NCBI RefSeq assembly: GCF_002934665.1
Contig: NZ_NIRS01000005.1
Span: forward strand, 1-64,000
Source: Pseudomonas laurylsulfatiphila
Lineage (GTDB): Bacteria > Pseudomonadota > Gammaproteobacteria > Pseudomonadales > Pseudomonadaceae
DNA length: 64,000 nucleotides
Direction of reading: 5' to 3'
In this document: positions 1-8,578 of the stretch, in pieces
Position numbering within the stretch: position 1 is the stretch's first letter
Layout: each line of letters begins with the position of its first letter
The notes under the pieces: generated by a model
What the model was told of the DNA's origin: nothing
Database searches by the model: none
Seen by the model: only the letters and a program-made list of their open reading frames with translations
Made by a program: the position numbers and the translations under genes

Positions 1-20
1 AAAGAGCGGTTGGTTAAGAT
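1..20 (-). promoter_or_regulatory. Start of rRNA operon leader, possible boxA antiterminator
   Basis: Read on the minus strand, the first bases of the window give CCGCTCTTT, resembling the boxA core (GCTCTTT) of rRNA leaders. It lies downstream of three tandem minus-strand promoters, so the transcript runs off the left edge. That a 16S gene follows is inference from the promoter layout and from remembered PAO1 synteny, where an rRNA operon adjoins tyrS. Confidence 0.5.
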
Positions 21-43
21 CTTTCGTCTCAACCGAGGCGCGC

Positions 44-71
44 ATTCTACAGCAGCCTCATTTGCTGTCAA
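44..71 (-). promoter_or_regulatory. rRNA operon promoter, most gene-proximal
   Basis: On the minus strand TTGACA (66-71) and TAGAAT (44-49) are separated by 16 bp. A GC-rich discriminator (GCGCGCC) follows the -10 box, as in stringently controlled stable-RNA promoters. It is the third of three similarly built promoters pointing off the left edge. Confidence 0.8.
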
Positions 72-152
72 GTGATTTTTTTAAGAAGTTTTCAAGGAAT
101 CCTTAACAACTTCAACCACTTGCGCTTCAAATCTCTCATCAGCGGGAGGCGA

Positions 153-180
153 ATTCTACAGCGTTACTCGCTGCTGTCAA
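153..180 (-). promoter_or_regulatory. rRNA operon promoter, middle
   Basis: On the minus strand TTGACA (175-180) and TAGAAT (153-158) are 16 bp apart, followed by a GC-rich discriminator (TCGCCTCCC). Hexamers and spacing are the same as at 44-71, so the two look like duplicated promoter units. Confidence 0.8.
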
Positions 181-298
181 CACCTCTTTTTCAACTTCCT
201 TGGCGCTTCGATGACCTGAAGCAACCTGCTGCCGAAAACTGCGTAACTCTTTGTTTACCAAGGAGTTTTCCGTTTCGACTGCGCCGGAAGTGGGGCGA

Positions 299-326
299 AT
301 TATAGGCTTCTAAAATTCGCCGTCAA
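299..326 (-). promoter_or_regulatory. rRNA operon promoter, most distal
   Basis: On the minus strand TTGACG (321-326) and a perfect TATAAT (299-304) are 16 bp apart, again with a GC-rich discriminator. It starts only 15 bp past the tyrS stop codon, so tyrS transcription enters the rRNA promoter region directly. Confidence 0.8.
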
Positions 327-341
327 CACTTAATTTCAACT

Positions 342-1541
342 TTATTCAGCTTTGAGCGTAATACGCGCAAATGCCTTCTTGCCGGCCTGGCAAACATGGG
401 TTGCACCCACTGCGTATATAAAGGTGCGATCAACCACGTCACCATCTATACGCACGCCACCCGAACCGAGAAGATCGCGCGCCATTGCCGAGTTCTTCAC
501 CAGGCCTGCCTTATTAAGGACGGCAGCAATCGGCATATCCTCGGCAGCAGTCAACTCGATCTCTGGCAGATCGTCCGGCAGCTCGCCATCCTTCATTCGG
601 TTACCGGCAGCACGATGAGCATTGGCAGCAGCCTCTTCACCATGGAAGCGCGCAACGATCTCTTCAGCCAGCTTGATCTTGATGTCGCGCGGATTGGCAC
701 CCGCCTCCACATCAGCGCGGAACGCATTGATCTCATCCATGGAGCGGAAGCTGAGCAATTCGAAGTAGCGCCACATCAGCGCATCCGGAATGGAAACCAG
801 CTTGCTGTACATCACACCCGGCGCTTCCTGGATGCCGACGTAGTTGCCCAAGGACTTGGACATCTTCTTCACGCCATCCAGACCTTCAAGCAGCGGCATG
901 GTCAAGATGCACTGAGCTTCCTGGCCATAACCACGCTGCAGCTCACGCCCCATCAGCAGGTTGAACTTCTGATCGGTACCGCCGAGCTCGACGTCTGCGC
1001 GCAGAGCTACCGAGTCGTAACCCTGAACCAGCGGATAGAGGAACTCGTGAATGGCAATTGGCTGATTGGTCGTGTAGCGCTTGTCGAAGTCATCGCGCTC
1101 GAGCATGCGAGCCACGGTGTACTGCGAAGTCAGGCGAATGAAGTCGGCCGGCCCCATCTGATCCATCCAGGTGGAGTTGAAGGCCACTTCGGTTTTTGCC
1201 GGATCCAGAATCTTGAAGACCTGAGTCTTGTAGGTCTCGGCATTCTCGAGGACCTGTTCGCGAGTGAGCGGCGGACGCGTAGCACTCTTGCCGCTCGGAT
1301 CGCCGATCATCCCGGTGAAGTCACCAATCAGGAAGATCACCTGATGCCCCAGCTCCTGGAACTGGCGCAGCTTATTAATAAGCACGGTGTGACCCAAGTG
1401 CAGGTCCGGAGCCGTTGGATCGAAGCCCGCCTTAATACGCAGCGGCTGGCCACGCTTGAGCTTTTCAATCAGCTCGGACTCGACCAACAGTTCTTCCGCA
1501 CCACGTTTGATCAGCGCTAGCTGCTCTTCAACCGACTTCAT
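342..1541 (-). CDS. tyrS: Tyrosyl-tRNA synthetase
   Basis: Charges tRNA-Tyr with tyrosine in the cytoplasm. The 399-residue protein is a class I synthetase: the HIGH-type motif is HLGH at residues 48-51, the KMSKS loop is at 226-230, and the last 60 or so residues look like an S4 RNA-binding domain. Length fits the roughly 400-residue TyrZ-type enzymes. I start at the ATG giving MKSVEEQ; the longer frame from a TTG at 1604 adds 21 residues that do not look like the family. The gene is divergent from the M23 peptidase and runs into the rRNA promoters. Confidence 0.97.
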   Translation of the reverse strand: MKSVEEQLALIKRGAEELLVESELIEKLKRGQPLRIKAGFDPTAPDLHLGHTVLINKLRQFQELGHQVIFLIGDFTGMIGDPSGKSATRPPLTREQVLENAETYKTQVFKILDPAKTEVAFNSTWMDQMGPADFIRLTSQYTVARMLERDDFDKRYTTNQPIAIHEFLYPLVQGYDSVALRADVELGGTDQKFNLLMGRELQRGYGQEAQCILTMPLLEGLDGVKKMSKSLGNYVGIQEAPGVMYSKLVSIPDALMWRYFELLSFRSMDEINAFRADVEAGANPRDIKIKLAEEIVARFHGEEAAANAHRAAGNRMKDGELPDDLPEIELTAAEDMPIAAVLNKAGLVKNSAMARDLLGSGGVRIDGDVVDRTFIYAVGATHVCQAGKKAFARITLKAE

Positions 1542-1752
1542 AACAGACCCGCAAGGCTCAGATTCAAAGGGAACCAACCATACAAGATCGCGCGTCAAAT
1601 ACAAGGTTTGCCCGGCGCACGGACGCCAATCCGAAGGCAGGACACCTACGGACTTGCTTCAGAGATGATTTGGTTATATTTTATACAGTTATTTCATCTT
1701 CATCATGTCATTCATCTTTTCCAATTCATCTTTTTCAAAGTCAAAACCACTT

Positions 1753-3177
1753 ATGACCAAAGAATCGTCTAAAGCGCCGCCGCTTTACCCGAAGACCCAC
1801 CTGCTCGCCGCAAGTGGAATCGCCGCCCTTCTCAGCCTGGCGCTCCTGGTATTCCCTTCCAGCGATGTTGAAGCCAAAAAAACGACCCTGAGTCTTGAAC
1901 TGGAAAGTCCTGCTGAACAACTGACACAAGATCAAGACGCTGCAGACGTCGTTCAAGCCACAAATGAACCCGCAACATCCCCTTTCGCGCAGATCGACAA
2001 CAGCGCCGAGGACACTCAGGAAGCCGCTCAAGCCGAACCGGCGCCGGTCGTTGAAGTTGAAGAAAAGAAGCCGGCAAGCCACAGGGAAGTGATCGTCGCC
2101 AAGGGCGATACCCTCTCCACGCTGTTCGAGAAAGTCGGGCTTCCAGCTACTTCAGTGCATGAAATACTGGCCAGCGACAAGCAGGCCAAGCAGTTCAGCC
2201 AGCTCAAGCGTGGTCAAAAACTTGAATTCGAACTGAGCCCTGACGGCCAGTTGACCAACTTGCACAGCAAGCTCAACGACGTCGAAAGCATCAGCCTGAC
2301 CAGGAACGACAAGGGCTACACGTTCAATCGCATCACTGCGAAACCGACCGTACGCTCCGCCTATGTTCATGGCGTGATCAACAGCTCGCTGTCGCAGTCC
2401 GCGGCCCGAGCGGGCCTGTCCCACAGCCTGACCATGGACATGGCCAGTGTGTTCGGCTACGACGTGGACTTCGCTCAGGACATTCGCCAGGGCGACGAAT
2501 TCGACGTGATCTACGAGCAGAAAGTGGTCAACGGCAAGGCCGTCGGTAATGGCCCGATCCTGTCGGCGCGCTTTACCAACCGTGGCAAGACCTACACCGC
2601 CGTTCGCTACACCAACAAACAAGGCAACAGCAGCTACTACACCGCTGACGGCAACAGCATGCGCAAGGCGTTCATCCGCACACCGGTGGACTTCGCCCGC
2701 ATCAGCTCGAAATTTTCCATGGGCCGCAAACACCCGATCCTGAACAAGATCCGCGCCCATAAAGGCGTCGACTATGCCGCACCGCGTGGTACGCCGATCA
2801 AGGCAGCCGGTGATGGCAAGGTCTTGCTGGCCGGTCGCCGTGGTGGCTACGGCAATACCGTCGTCCTCCAGCACGGCAATACCTACACCACGCTCTACGG
2901 CCACATGCAAGGCTTCGCCAAAGGCGTGAAGACTGGCGGCACGGTGAAGCAGGGCCAAGTGATTGGCTATATCGGCACCACAGGCCTCTCCACCGGCCCG
3001 CACCTGCACTACGAGTTCCAGGTCAATGGTGTGCACGTCGACCCGTTGGGCCAGAAACTGCCGATGGCCGATCCGATTGCCAAGGCCGAACGCGCACGCT
3101 TCCTCGCCCAAAGCCAGCCCCTGATGGCGCGCATGGATCAGGAAAAAGCCACGATGCTGGCTTCGAGCAAGCGTTAA
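1753..3177 (+). CDS. M23 family peptidoglycan endopeptidase (MepM-like)
   Basis: Predicted envelope metallopeptidase that cuts peptidoglycan cross-links. It has 474 residues: a hydrophobic segment near residues 15-35 (signal anchor), an acidic low-complexity linker, a LysM/OapA-like domain (about 115-165) and a C-terminal M23 domain. The zinc-site motifs are visible as HKGVD (H336, D340) and HLH (417-419). I prefer the ATG at 1753 (MTKESSK) over 1705, because the first 16 residues upstream are low complexity. anmK starts 3 bp after the stop, so the two are probably co-transcribed and both act in murein turnover. Confidence 0.9.
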   Translation: MTKESSKAPPLYPKTHLLAASGIAALLSLALLVFPSSDVEAKKTTLSLELESPAEQLTQDQDAADVVQATNEPATSPFAQIDNSAEDTQEAAQAEPAPVVEVEEKKPASHREVIVAKGDTLSTLFEKVGLPATSVHEILASDKQAKQFSQLKRGQKLEFELSPDGQLTNLHSKLNDVESISLTRNDKGYTFNRITAKPTVRSAYVHGVINSSLSQSAARAGLSHSLTMDMASVFGYDVDFAQDIRQGDEFDVIYEQKVVNGKAVGNGPILSARFTNRGKTYTAVRYTNKQGNSSYYTADGNSMRKAFIRTPVDFARISSKFSMGRKHPILNKIRAHKGVDYAAPRGTPIKAAGDGKVLLAGRRGGYGNTVVLQHGNTYTTLYGHMQGFAKGVKTGGTVKQGQVIGYIGTTGLSTGPHLHYEFQVNGVHVDPLGQKLPMADPIAKAERARFLAQSQPLMARMDQEKATMLASSKR

Positions 3178-3180
3178 GTC

Positions 3181-4272
3181 ATGGCGCTCTATATAGGGGT
3201 GATGTCCGGGACCAGCCTTGATGGCCTGGATATCGCGCTGATCGAGCAAACCCCGGCGATCAGGCTGATCGCCTCCCACTACATCCCGATGCCCGATTCC
3301 CTGCGCGCCGAGCTGCTTGGCTTGTGCGCCAGCGGCCCGGACGAGATCGCCCGCTCCGCCATCGCCCAGCAGAACTGGGTGAAACTGGCAGCCCAAGGGA
3401 TTCATGCCCTTCTCGCGCAGCAGCAACTGAAGCCTGACGACATTCGTGCGATTGGCAGTCATGGCCAGACCATCCGCCACGAACCGGCGCGCGGGTTCAC
3501 CGTGCAGATCGGCAATCCGGCATTGCTGACGGAGCTGACTGGCATCACCGTGGTCAGCGATTTCCGCAGCCGCGATGTCGCTGCCGGCGGACAAGGTGCA
3601 CCGCTGGTTCCCGCCTTTCACGAGGCTCTGTTTGAAGAACGGATCGGGAATCGTGCAGTACTGAACGTAGGCGGCTTCAGCAATCTCAGCCTTATCGAGC
3701 CCGGCAAACCTGTCGCCGGTTTCGACTGCGGGCCGGGCAATGTGCTGCTGGACGCCTGGATTCACCAGCAACGCGGCGACCACTTTGACCGTGACGGCCA
3801 ATGGGCTGCCAGCGGCAACATTCAACCGGTGCTGTTGAATGCGCTGCTGAGTGACCCGTTCTTCGTGACCAAAGGCCCGAAGAGTACCGGGCGGGAAGTG
3901 TTCAACCTGCCATGGCTGACGCAGCACCTGGCGCAGCTGCCAGCCTTCTGCGCCGAAGATGTTCAGGCGACGCTGCTTGAACTGACCGCACTGACCATCA
4001 TCGAATCACTGCAAAGCGCCCAGGCAGACACGCAGGAACTGCTGGTTTGCGGCGGCGGCGCCCACAACACGGCCTTGATGAACCGCCTGGCCAGCCTCCT
4101 GCCAAACGCCAGTGTCAGCAGCACCGCGACTTACGGTGTAGACCCCGACTGGGTCGAAGCCATGGCCTTCGCGTGGCTGGCTCATTGTTGCCTCGAAAGC
4201 ATCGCGGCCAACCGTCCGAGCGTTACCGGTGCCCGTGGATTGCGCGTACTCGGCGCCATCTACCCCGCATAA
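3181..4272 (+). CDS. anmK: Anhydro-N-acetylmuramic acid kinase
   Basis: Phosphorylates and opens 1,6-anhydro-MurNAc to MurNAc-6-phosphate during cell-wall recycling. The 363-residue product opens with the family signature MSGTSLDG (residues 8-15) and has glycine-rich ATPase-fold motifs such as FDCGPGN and CGGGAHN. It lies 3 bp downstream of an M23 peptidase. amgK and murU, which act later in the Pseudomonas salvage route, are about 30 kb away in this window. A terminator hairpin follows the stop. Confidence 0.97.
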   Translation: MALYIGVMSGTSLDGLDIALIEQTPAIRLIASHYIPMPDSLRAELLGLCASGPDEIARSAIAQQNWVKLAAQGIHALLAQQQLKPDDIRAIGSHGQTIRHEPARGFTVQIGNPALLTELTGITVVSDFRSRDVAAGGQGAPLVPAFHEALFEERIGNRAVLNVGGFSNLSLIEPGKPVAGFDCGPGNVLLDAWIHQQRGDHFDRDGQWAASGNIQPVLLNALLSDPFFVTKGPKSTGREVFNLPWLTQHLAQLPAFCAEDVQATLLELTALTIIESLQSAQADTQELLVCGGGAHNTALMNRLASLLPNASVSSTATYGVDPDWVEAMAFAWLAHCCLESIAANRPSVTGARGLRVLGAIYPA

Positions 4273-4280
4273 ATCCTCCA

Positions 4281-4325
4281 CACAGCAAAACGCCGCAAGA
4301 CCCTGAGGCCGTGCGGCGTTCTGTG
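4281..4325. terminator. Bidirectional terminator between anmK and erpA
   Basis: An inverted repeat (CACAG with CTGTG enclosing ACGCCGCA with TGCGGCGT) lies between the convergent genes anmK and erpA. It has no long T tract, so efficiency is uncertain. Confidence 0.65.
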
Positions 4326-4340
4326 AAACAGGCGCGCTGA

Positions 4341-4691
4341 TCAGATCGAGAACGAAGACCCGCAGCCACAGGTGGTGGTCGCATTCGGGTTCTTGATGAC
4401 GAAGCGCGAACCTTCCAGACCTTCCTGGTAGTCCACCTCGGCACCGGCCAGGTACTGGAAGCTCATCGGATCGACCACCAGGCTCACGCCTTCGCGTTCG
4501 ACGATGGTGTCGTCATCGGCCACTTCCTCATCGAAAGTGAAACCGTACTGAAAACCTGAACAACCGCCGCCCGTAACGAATACGCGCAGCTTCAAGCGAT
4601 CATTCCCCTCTTCATCGACCAGGCTCTTCACCTTGTGCGCGGCACCGTGGGTGAATTGCAAAGCCGTGGGGGTGAAGGATTCGACGCTCAT
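4341..4691 (-). CDS. erpA: A-type iron-sulfur cluster carrier / insertion protein
   Basis: Carries Fe-S clusters to target apoproteins. The 116-residue protein shows the three A-type ligand cysteines: C44 in GGGCSGFQYGF and C108/C110 in TCGCGSSF at the C terminus. Length and motifs match ErpA more than IscA, and the gene stands alone rather than in an isc operon. It converges on anmK across a hairpin. A plausible promoter lies at 4739-4768. Confidence 0.93.
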   Translation of the reverse strand: MSVESFTPTALQFTHGAAHKVKSLVDEEGNDRLKLRVFVTGGGCSGFQYGFTFDEEVADDDTIVEREGVSLVVDPMSFQYLAGAEVDYQEGLEGSRFVIKNPNATTTCGCGSSFSI

Positions 4692-4738
4692 GCTGACTAT
4701 CTCCCGGCGTTACGCCGTCATATTGCGTGATGACGCGC

Positions 4739-4768
4739 ATTATCCGCTTCTCCTAGAAAAGCGGTCAA
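4739..4768 (-). promoter_or_regulatory. Candidate erpA promoter with inverted repeat in the spacer
   Basis: On the minus strand TTGACC (4763-4768) and GATAAT (4739-4744) are 18 bp apart, about 50 bp upstream of the erpA start. The spacer overlaps an inverted repeat, CCGCTT (4744-4749) with AAGCGG (4759-4764), which could bind a regulator. I do not see a convincing IscR site. Confidence 0.45.
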
Positions 4769-4814
4769 CTATTGTTATGGTATATCAACCAATCCGATCG
4801 CCGGCCCGAAATGC

Positions 4815-4840
4815 AAAAAGGCCCGTCAGACGGGCCTTTT
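4815..4840 (-). terminator. Terminator of argC
   Basis: AAAAGGCCCGTC and its complement GACGGGCCTTTT form a tight hairpin with a T tract on the minus strand, 18 bp past the argC stop codon. It separates argC from the erpA promoter region. Confidence 0.88.
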
Positions 4841-4857
4841 GCTGTACGCGAAAAACC

Positions 4858-5892
4858 TTACGGCAGCATGCCGGCGTGGGAGAGGCCCAGGCGCTCATCC
4901 AGCCCGAACAGAATGTTCATGTTCTGCACGGCCTGACCCGACGCCCCTTTGACCAGGTTGTCGATCACCGACAGCACCACCACCAGATCACCGTCCTGAG
5001 GGCGATGCACGGCAATACGACAGACGTTGGCACCCCGCACGCTACGCGTCTCCGGATGGCTGCCGGCCGGCATGACATCGACGAACGGTTCGTTGGCATA
5101 ACGCTTTTCAAACAACGCCTGCAGGTCCACCGAGCGATCAACAACAGTGGCGTAGAGCGTCGAGTGAATGCCGCGAATCATCGGTGTCAGGTGCGGAACG
5201 AAGGTCAGTCCGACGTCCTTGCCCGCTGCACGACGCAACCCCTGGCGGATTTCCGGCAAATGACGGTGACCTTTGACGGCATAGGCCTTCATGCTTTCCG
5301 ACGTCTCGGAGTACAGCGAACCTACGGAAGCACCACGACCGGCACCGCTGACACCGGATTTGCAGTCAGCAATCAGATGCGCAGCATCGGCCAGGCCGGC
5401 TTCGAGCAATGGCAGGAAACCCAATTGCGTTGCAGTTGGGTAGCAGCCCGGCACGGCAATCAGACGCGCTTTCTTGATCTGCTCGCGATTGACTTCCGGC
5501 AAGCCGTAGACCGCTTCGTCCAACAACTCCGGTGCACCGTGCGGCTGGCCGTACCACTTGGCCCATTCATCGGCGTCTTGCAGACGGAAGTCGGCCGACA
5601 GGTCGATAACCTTGGTCCCGGCCGCCAGCAGTTCGCCCGCCAGGGCATGGGCAACACCGTGCGGCGTGGCGAAGAACACCACATCACAGGCACCCAGGGT
5701 CTTGATGTCCGGAACGCTGAACGCCAGGCCGTCGTAATGGCCTCGCAGGTTCGGGTACATGTCGGCTACGGCCAGGCCAGCCTCGGATCGGGAAGTGATG
5801 ACAACCACCTCAGCTTGCGGATGTTGCGCCAACAGACGCAGCAGTTCGACACCGGTGTAACCCGTGCCGCCGACGATACCGACCTTGACCAT
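4858..5892 (-). CDS. argC: N-acetyl-gamma-glutamyl-phosphate reductase
   Basis: Third step of arginine synthesis: NADPH-dependent reduction of N-acetylglutamyl phosphate to the semialdehyde. The 344-residue protein begins MVKVGIVGGTGYTG, a Rossmann nucleotide site, and has the catalytic cysteine C150 in VPGCYPT. I use the internal ATG at 5892, because the 24 residues upstream in frame precede the universally conserved N terminus and look untranslated. It is a single gene with its own terminator, divergent from hemJ. Confidence 0.96.
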   Translation of the reverse strand: MVKVGIVGGTGYTGVELLRLLAQHPQAEVVVITSRSEAGLAVADMYPNLRGHYDGLAFSVPDIKTLGACDVVFFATPHGVAHALAGELLAAGTKVIDLSADFRLQDADEWAKWYGQPHGAPELLDEAVYGLPEVNREQIKKARLIAVPGCYPTATQLGFLPLLEAGLADAAHLIADCKSGVSGAGRGASVGSLYSETSESMKAYAVKGHRHLPEIRQGLRRAAGKDVGLTFVPHLTPMIRGIHSTLYATVVDRSVDLQALFEKRYANEPFVDVMPAGSHPETRSVRGANVCRIAVHRPQDGDLVVVLSVIDNLVKGASGQAVQNMNILFGLDERLGLSHAGMLP

Positions 5893-6027
5893 AAACCTGC
5901 CCTCAACGAACCCACTGGAAAGCCGACGATAATAGGGGCCGCGCGCCCCTGCGACAACCGTCAAGGTGACGTGCGGACGCTCAAGCCTCTACTATTCCCA
6001 TTACCGTGAATTGGGGAATAACCAAAA

Positions 6028-6456
6028 ATGCTTTATCTGTGGCTCAAAGCGTTACATATCGTCAGCGTCGTGTGCTGGTTTGCCGGCCTGTTCTACCTGC
6101 CACGACTGTTCGTTTATCACGCACAAAGTGAAGACACGATCAGCAAGGAACGCTTCAGCGTCATGGAGCGCAAGCTGTACCGGGGCATCATGGGCCCGGC
6201 GATGATCGCCACGTTGATCTTCGGCGGCTGGCTCATCTACCTCAATCCAGGCATCTTCAGCCAGGGTGGCTGGATACACGCCAAACTGACCCTGGTCGTG
6301 TTGCTGATCGGCTATCACCACATGTGCGGCGCCCAGGTAAAACGTTTTGCCCGTGGCGAAAACACCCGCAGCCATGTCTTTTATCGCTGGTTCAATGAGG
6401 TTCCGGTTCTGATATTGCTGGCAATCGTAATTCTGGTCGTCGTTCGGCCGTTCTAA
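6028..6456 (+). CDS. hemJ: Protoporphyrinogen IX oxidase, HemJ type
   Basis: Integral membrane enzyme that oxidises protoporphyrinogen IX to protoporphyrin IX in haem synthesis. The 142-residue protein has about four hydrophobic helices, H10 in the first helix (LKALHIVS) and K86 in HAKLTL, the conserved residues considered essential in this family. Older annotations call it UPF0093 or CopD-like. It is divergent from argC, and a separate gene begins 33 bp downstream on the same strand. Confidence 0.88.
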   Translation: MLYLWLKALHIVSVVCWFAGLFYLPRLFVYHAQSEDTISKERFSVMERKLYRGIMGPAMIATLIFGGWLIYLNPGIFSQGGWIHAKLTLVVLLIGYHHMCGAQVKRFARGENTRSHVFYRWFNEVPVLILLAIVILVVVRPF

Positions 6457-6489
6457 ATCCAATAGACACCACTCACCGGGGTACTTCCA

Positions 6490-7458
6490 ATGTCGCTGCC
6501 CGCTCTGCTCGAACAATGTTTGCGTCTGCCTGTGGTGGCTGCGCCGATGTTCCTGATTTCCAATCCGCAATTGGTACTCGCCTGTTGTCGTCAGGGCGTG
6601 GTCGGCAGCTTCCCGGCGCTGAACCAGCGCGAAAGCAGCGGCTTCAAGGCCTGGCTGGAAGAGATCGAAGCCGGGCTGGCGACAATGGAAAACCCCGCGC
6701 CTTATGCCGTGAACCTGATCGTGCATAACAGCAATCCACGCTTACAGGCAGACCTGGAGATCTGTGTAGAGCACAAAGTGCCGATCGTGATCACCAGCCT
6801 CGGCGCCGTGAAAGAACTGGTCGATGCGGTGCACAGCTACGGCGGTCTGGTGTTCCATGATGTGACAACACGTCGTCATGCCGAGAAAGCGGCCGAAGCC
6901 GGCGTGGATGGATTGATTGCCGTGGCGGCCGGGGCCGGCGGACACGCCGGGACCTGGAGCCCGTTCTCGCTGATTGCCGAAATCCGCCAGTTCTTCGACA
7001 AGATCCTGTTGCTGGCCGGCTGTTTGAACCACGGGCATGAAGTTCTTGCCGCGCAATTACTCGGCGCGGATCTGGCCTACTTTGGCACTCGGTTTATCGG
7101 CACGACCGAAAGTCACGCGCCCGACGCCTACAAAGAAATGCTGCTGACATCCAAAGCCGCAGACATCATCCATACGCCAGCCGTGTCAGGTGTCCCCGCG
7201 AGTTTCATGCGCCAGAGCCTGGAAGCCGCCGGTTTCGACATGGCCGCGTTGCAGGGCAAGGGCGAGATCAACTTCGGTTCCAAGCTCAAACCCGTGAGCG
7301 ATGAGGCCAAAGCCTGGAAAACCGTTTGGTCTGCAGGCCAGGGCGTGGGAGAAATCGAGGACTTGCCGAGTGTCGAGCAGTTGATTGCACGTCTCGACGC
7401 CGAGTACCGCCAGGCCCTGGAGCATGCCGCCCAGCTGCCAAAACGCTGGCCGCGCTGA
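6490..7458 (+). CDS. Nitronate monooxygenase (2-nitropropane dioxygenase family)
   Basis: Predicted FMN-dependent TIM-barrel enzyme that oxidises alkyl nitronates. The 322-residue protein has the family N terminus (LRLPVVAAPMFLISNP) and the phosphate-binding region GAGGHAGTWSPF near residue 150. The physiological substrate cannot be read from the sequence; propionate-3-nitronate detoxification is the usual suggestion. It follows hemJ by 33 bp with nothing obvious between them, so shared transcription is possible. Confidence 0.85.
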   Translation: MSLPALLEQCLRLPVVAAPMFLISNPQLVLACCRQGVVGSFPALNQRESSGFKAWLEEIEAGLATMENPAPYAVNLIVHNSNPRLQADLEICVEHKVPIVITSLGAVKELVDAVHSYGGLVFHDVTTRRHAEKAAEAGVDGLIAVAAGAGGHAGTWSPFSLIAEIRQFFDKILLLAGCLNHGHEVLAAQLLGADLAYFGTRFIGTTESHAPDAYKEMLLTSKAADIIHTPAVSGVPASFMRQSLEAAGFDMAALQGKGEINFGSKLKPVSDEAKAWKTVWSAGQGVGEIEDLPSVEQLIARLDAEYRQALEHAAQLPKRWPR

Positions 7459-7551
7459 CAGTAAATCTTGGCCAGCCCCGCCCGGCTGGCCTTACACTCA
7501 CCCGGGCACAACCTTCTTCTTTCAACCTCTCGCGACAAGGATGCCTCGCAC

Positions 7552-8517
7552 ATGGGCGAAAATCGTTTCAAGATCATCTTTGAAGGTGCCTTGCTGCCCG
7601 GTGTCGACATCACCACGGCAAAACTTAATCTCGCCGATTTGTTCAAAAGCGATGTCACGGCCATCGAGCGCTTGTTCACCGGGCGCCCGGTAGCGCTCAA
7701 ACGCAACCTGTCGCAGGCCGACGCCCAGACCTATCTCCAGGCGCTGAGCAAGACCGGTATCGACGCGCGCATCGAAGCCGAAACACCGATCGAGTTGAAC
7801 CTCGCCGACGTGCATGACCATACCCCGGCCAGCAGCCAGGCGGCATTGGCAGAACCGCAGTCTCCTTACGCTCCGCCTCGCGCGCCTGTTGGCGAAGCCG
7901 TGGCGGAATTCGCCACGCTCAAGCCATTCAGTTTCGATGGCCGTATCGGTCGATTGCGTTACCTCGCCTGGACGCTGGTGCTGACACTGGTGCTCTCGGC
8001 TGTTTGCGGGGTGTTTGCATTGGTCGCTCTGGCCCTCATCGGTGCGGATTCAACCGCCGGCCTGATCCTGGGCGGCTTGCTGGCCCTGATCCTGTTTGTC
8101 GGATTTGCCTTCGTCAGTATCCAGATCACCGTTCAACGATTGCATGATGTCGGCTGGTCCGGCTGGCTGTGGTTGCTGAACCTGGTGCCGTTTGTGGGTA
8201 CTTTCTTTCCGTTCGTGACCATGGTTGTACCGGGCAACGAGCTGGCCAACCGCTACGGTCCACCGCCTCCGCCGAACAGCACCGCGGTCAAAGTATTGTC
8301 TTCGCTGTGGCTGGTCGTCATCGCTCTGATCCTGGTCGGCTCCCTGGCCGGTGGTCTCTCGGCGATACAGGAAGAATACGAAAACGCCGCCCAGAGCAGC
8401 TACGACAGCAGTTCGGTCACCACCGATGAAATCGACGTCGAGGTCGAACCGGTGCCAAATTCCTCCGACGATGCAGCCGAAGAGGCCCAGCCCCCTGTAG
8501 ACTCTGCGAAAGAATGA
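7552..8517 (+). CDS. DUF805 membrane protein with N-terminal soluble domain
   Basis: Function unknown. The 321-residue product has a soluble N-terminal part (about 1-115), a DUF805 membrane region with several hydrophobic helices (about 130-275, including the family-typical QRLHDVGWSGW segment), and an acidic C-terminal tail rich in D, E and S. I start at ATG 7552 (MGENRFKI); the frame open from 7468 would add 28 unlikely residues. The N-terminal domain (GALLPGVDITTAK...) resembles stand-alone segments fused to membrane proteins in pseudomonads, but I cannot name it. Confidence 0.78.
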   Translation: MGENRFKIIFEGALLPGVDITTAKLNLADLFKSDVTAIERLFTGRPVALKRNLSQADAQTYLQALSKTGIDARIEAETPIELNLADVHDHTPASSQAALAEPQSPYAPPRAPVGEAVAEFATLKPFSFDGRIGRLRYLAWTLVLTLVLSAVCGVFALVALALIGADSTAGLILGGLLALILFVGFAFVSIQITVQRLHDVGWSGWLWLLNLVPFVGTFFPFVTMVVPGNELANRYGPPPPPNSTAVKVLSSLWLVVIALILVGSLAGGLSAIQEEYENAAQSSYDSSSVTTDEIDVEVEPVPNSSDDAAEEAQPPVDSAKE

Positions 8518-8578
8518 ACAGCGCTCCTGGCCCGTGACACCTGCGTCGCGGCGCGGAGCTGTTGCGATGGAGAACTGC

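Noticed and set aside
2152..3927. 591-codon minus-strand frame opposite the M23 peptidase and anmK
   Set aside because: Antisense shadow of two clear genes in GC-rich DNA; no family-like sequence.
5966..6205. 79-codon plus-strand frame overlapping the start of hemJ
   Set aside because: Covers the hemJ promoter and 5' end in another frame with no family support.
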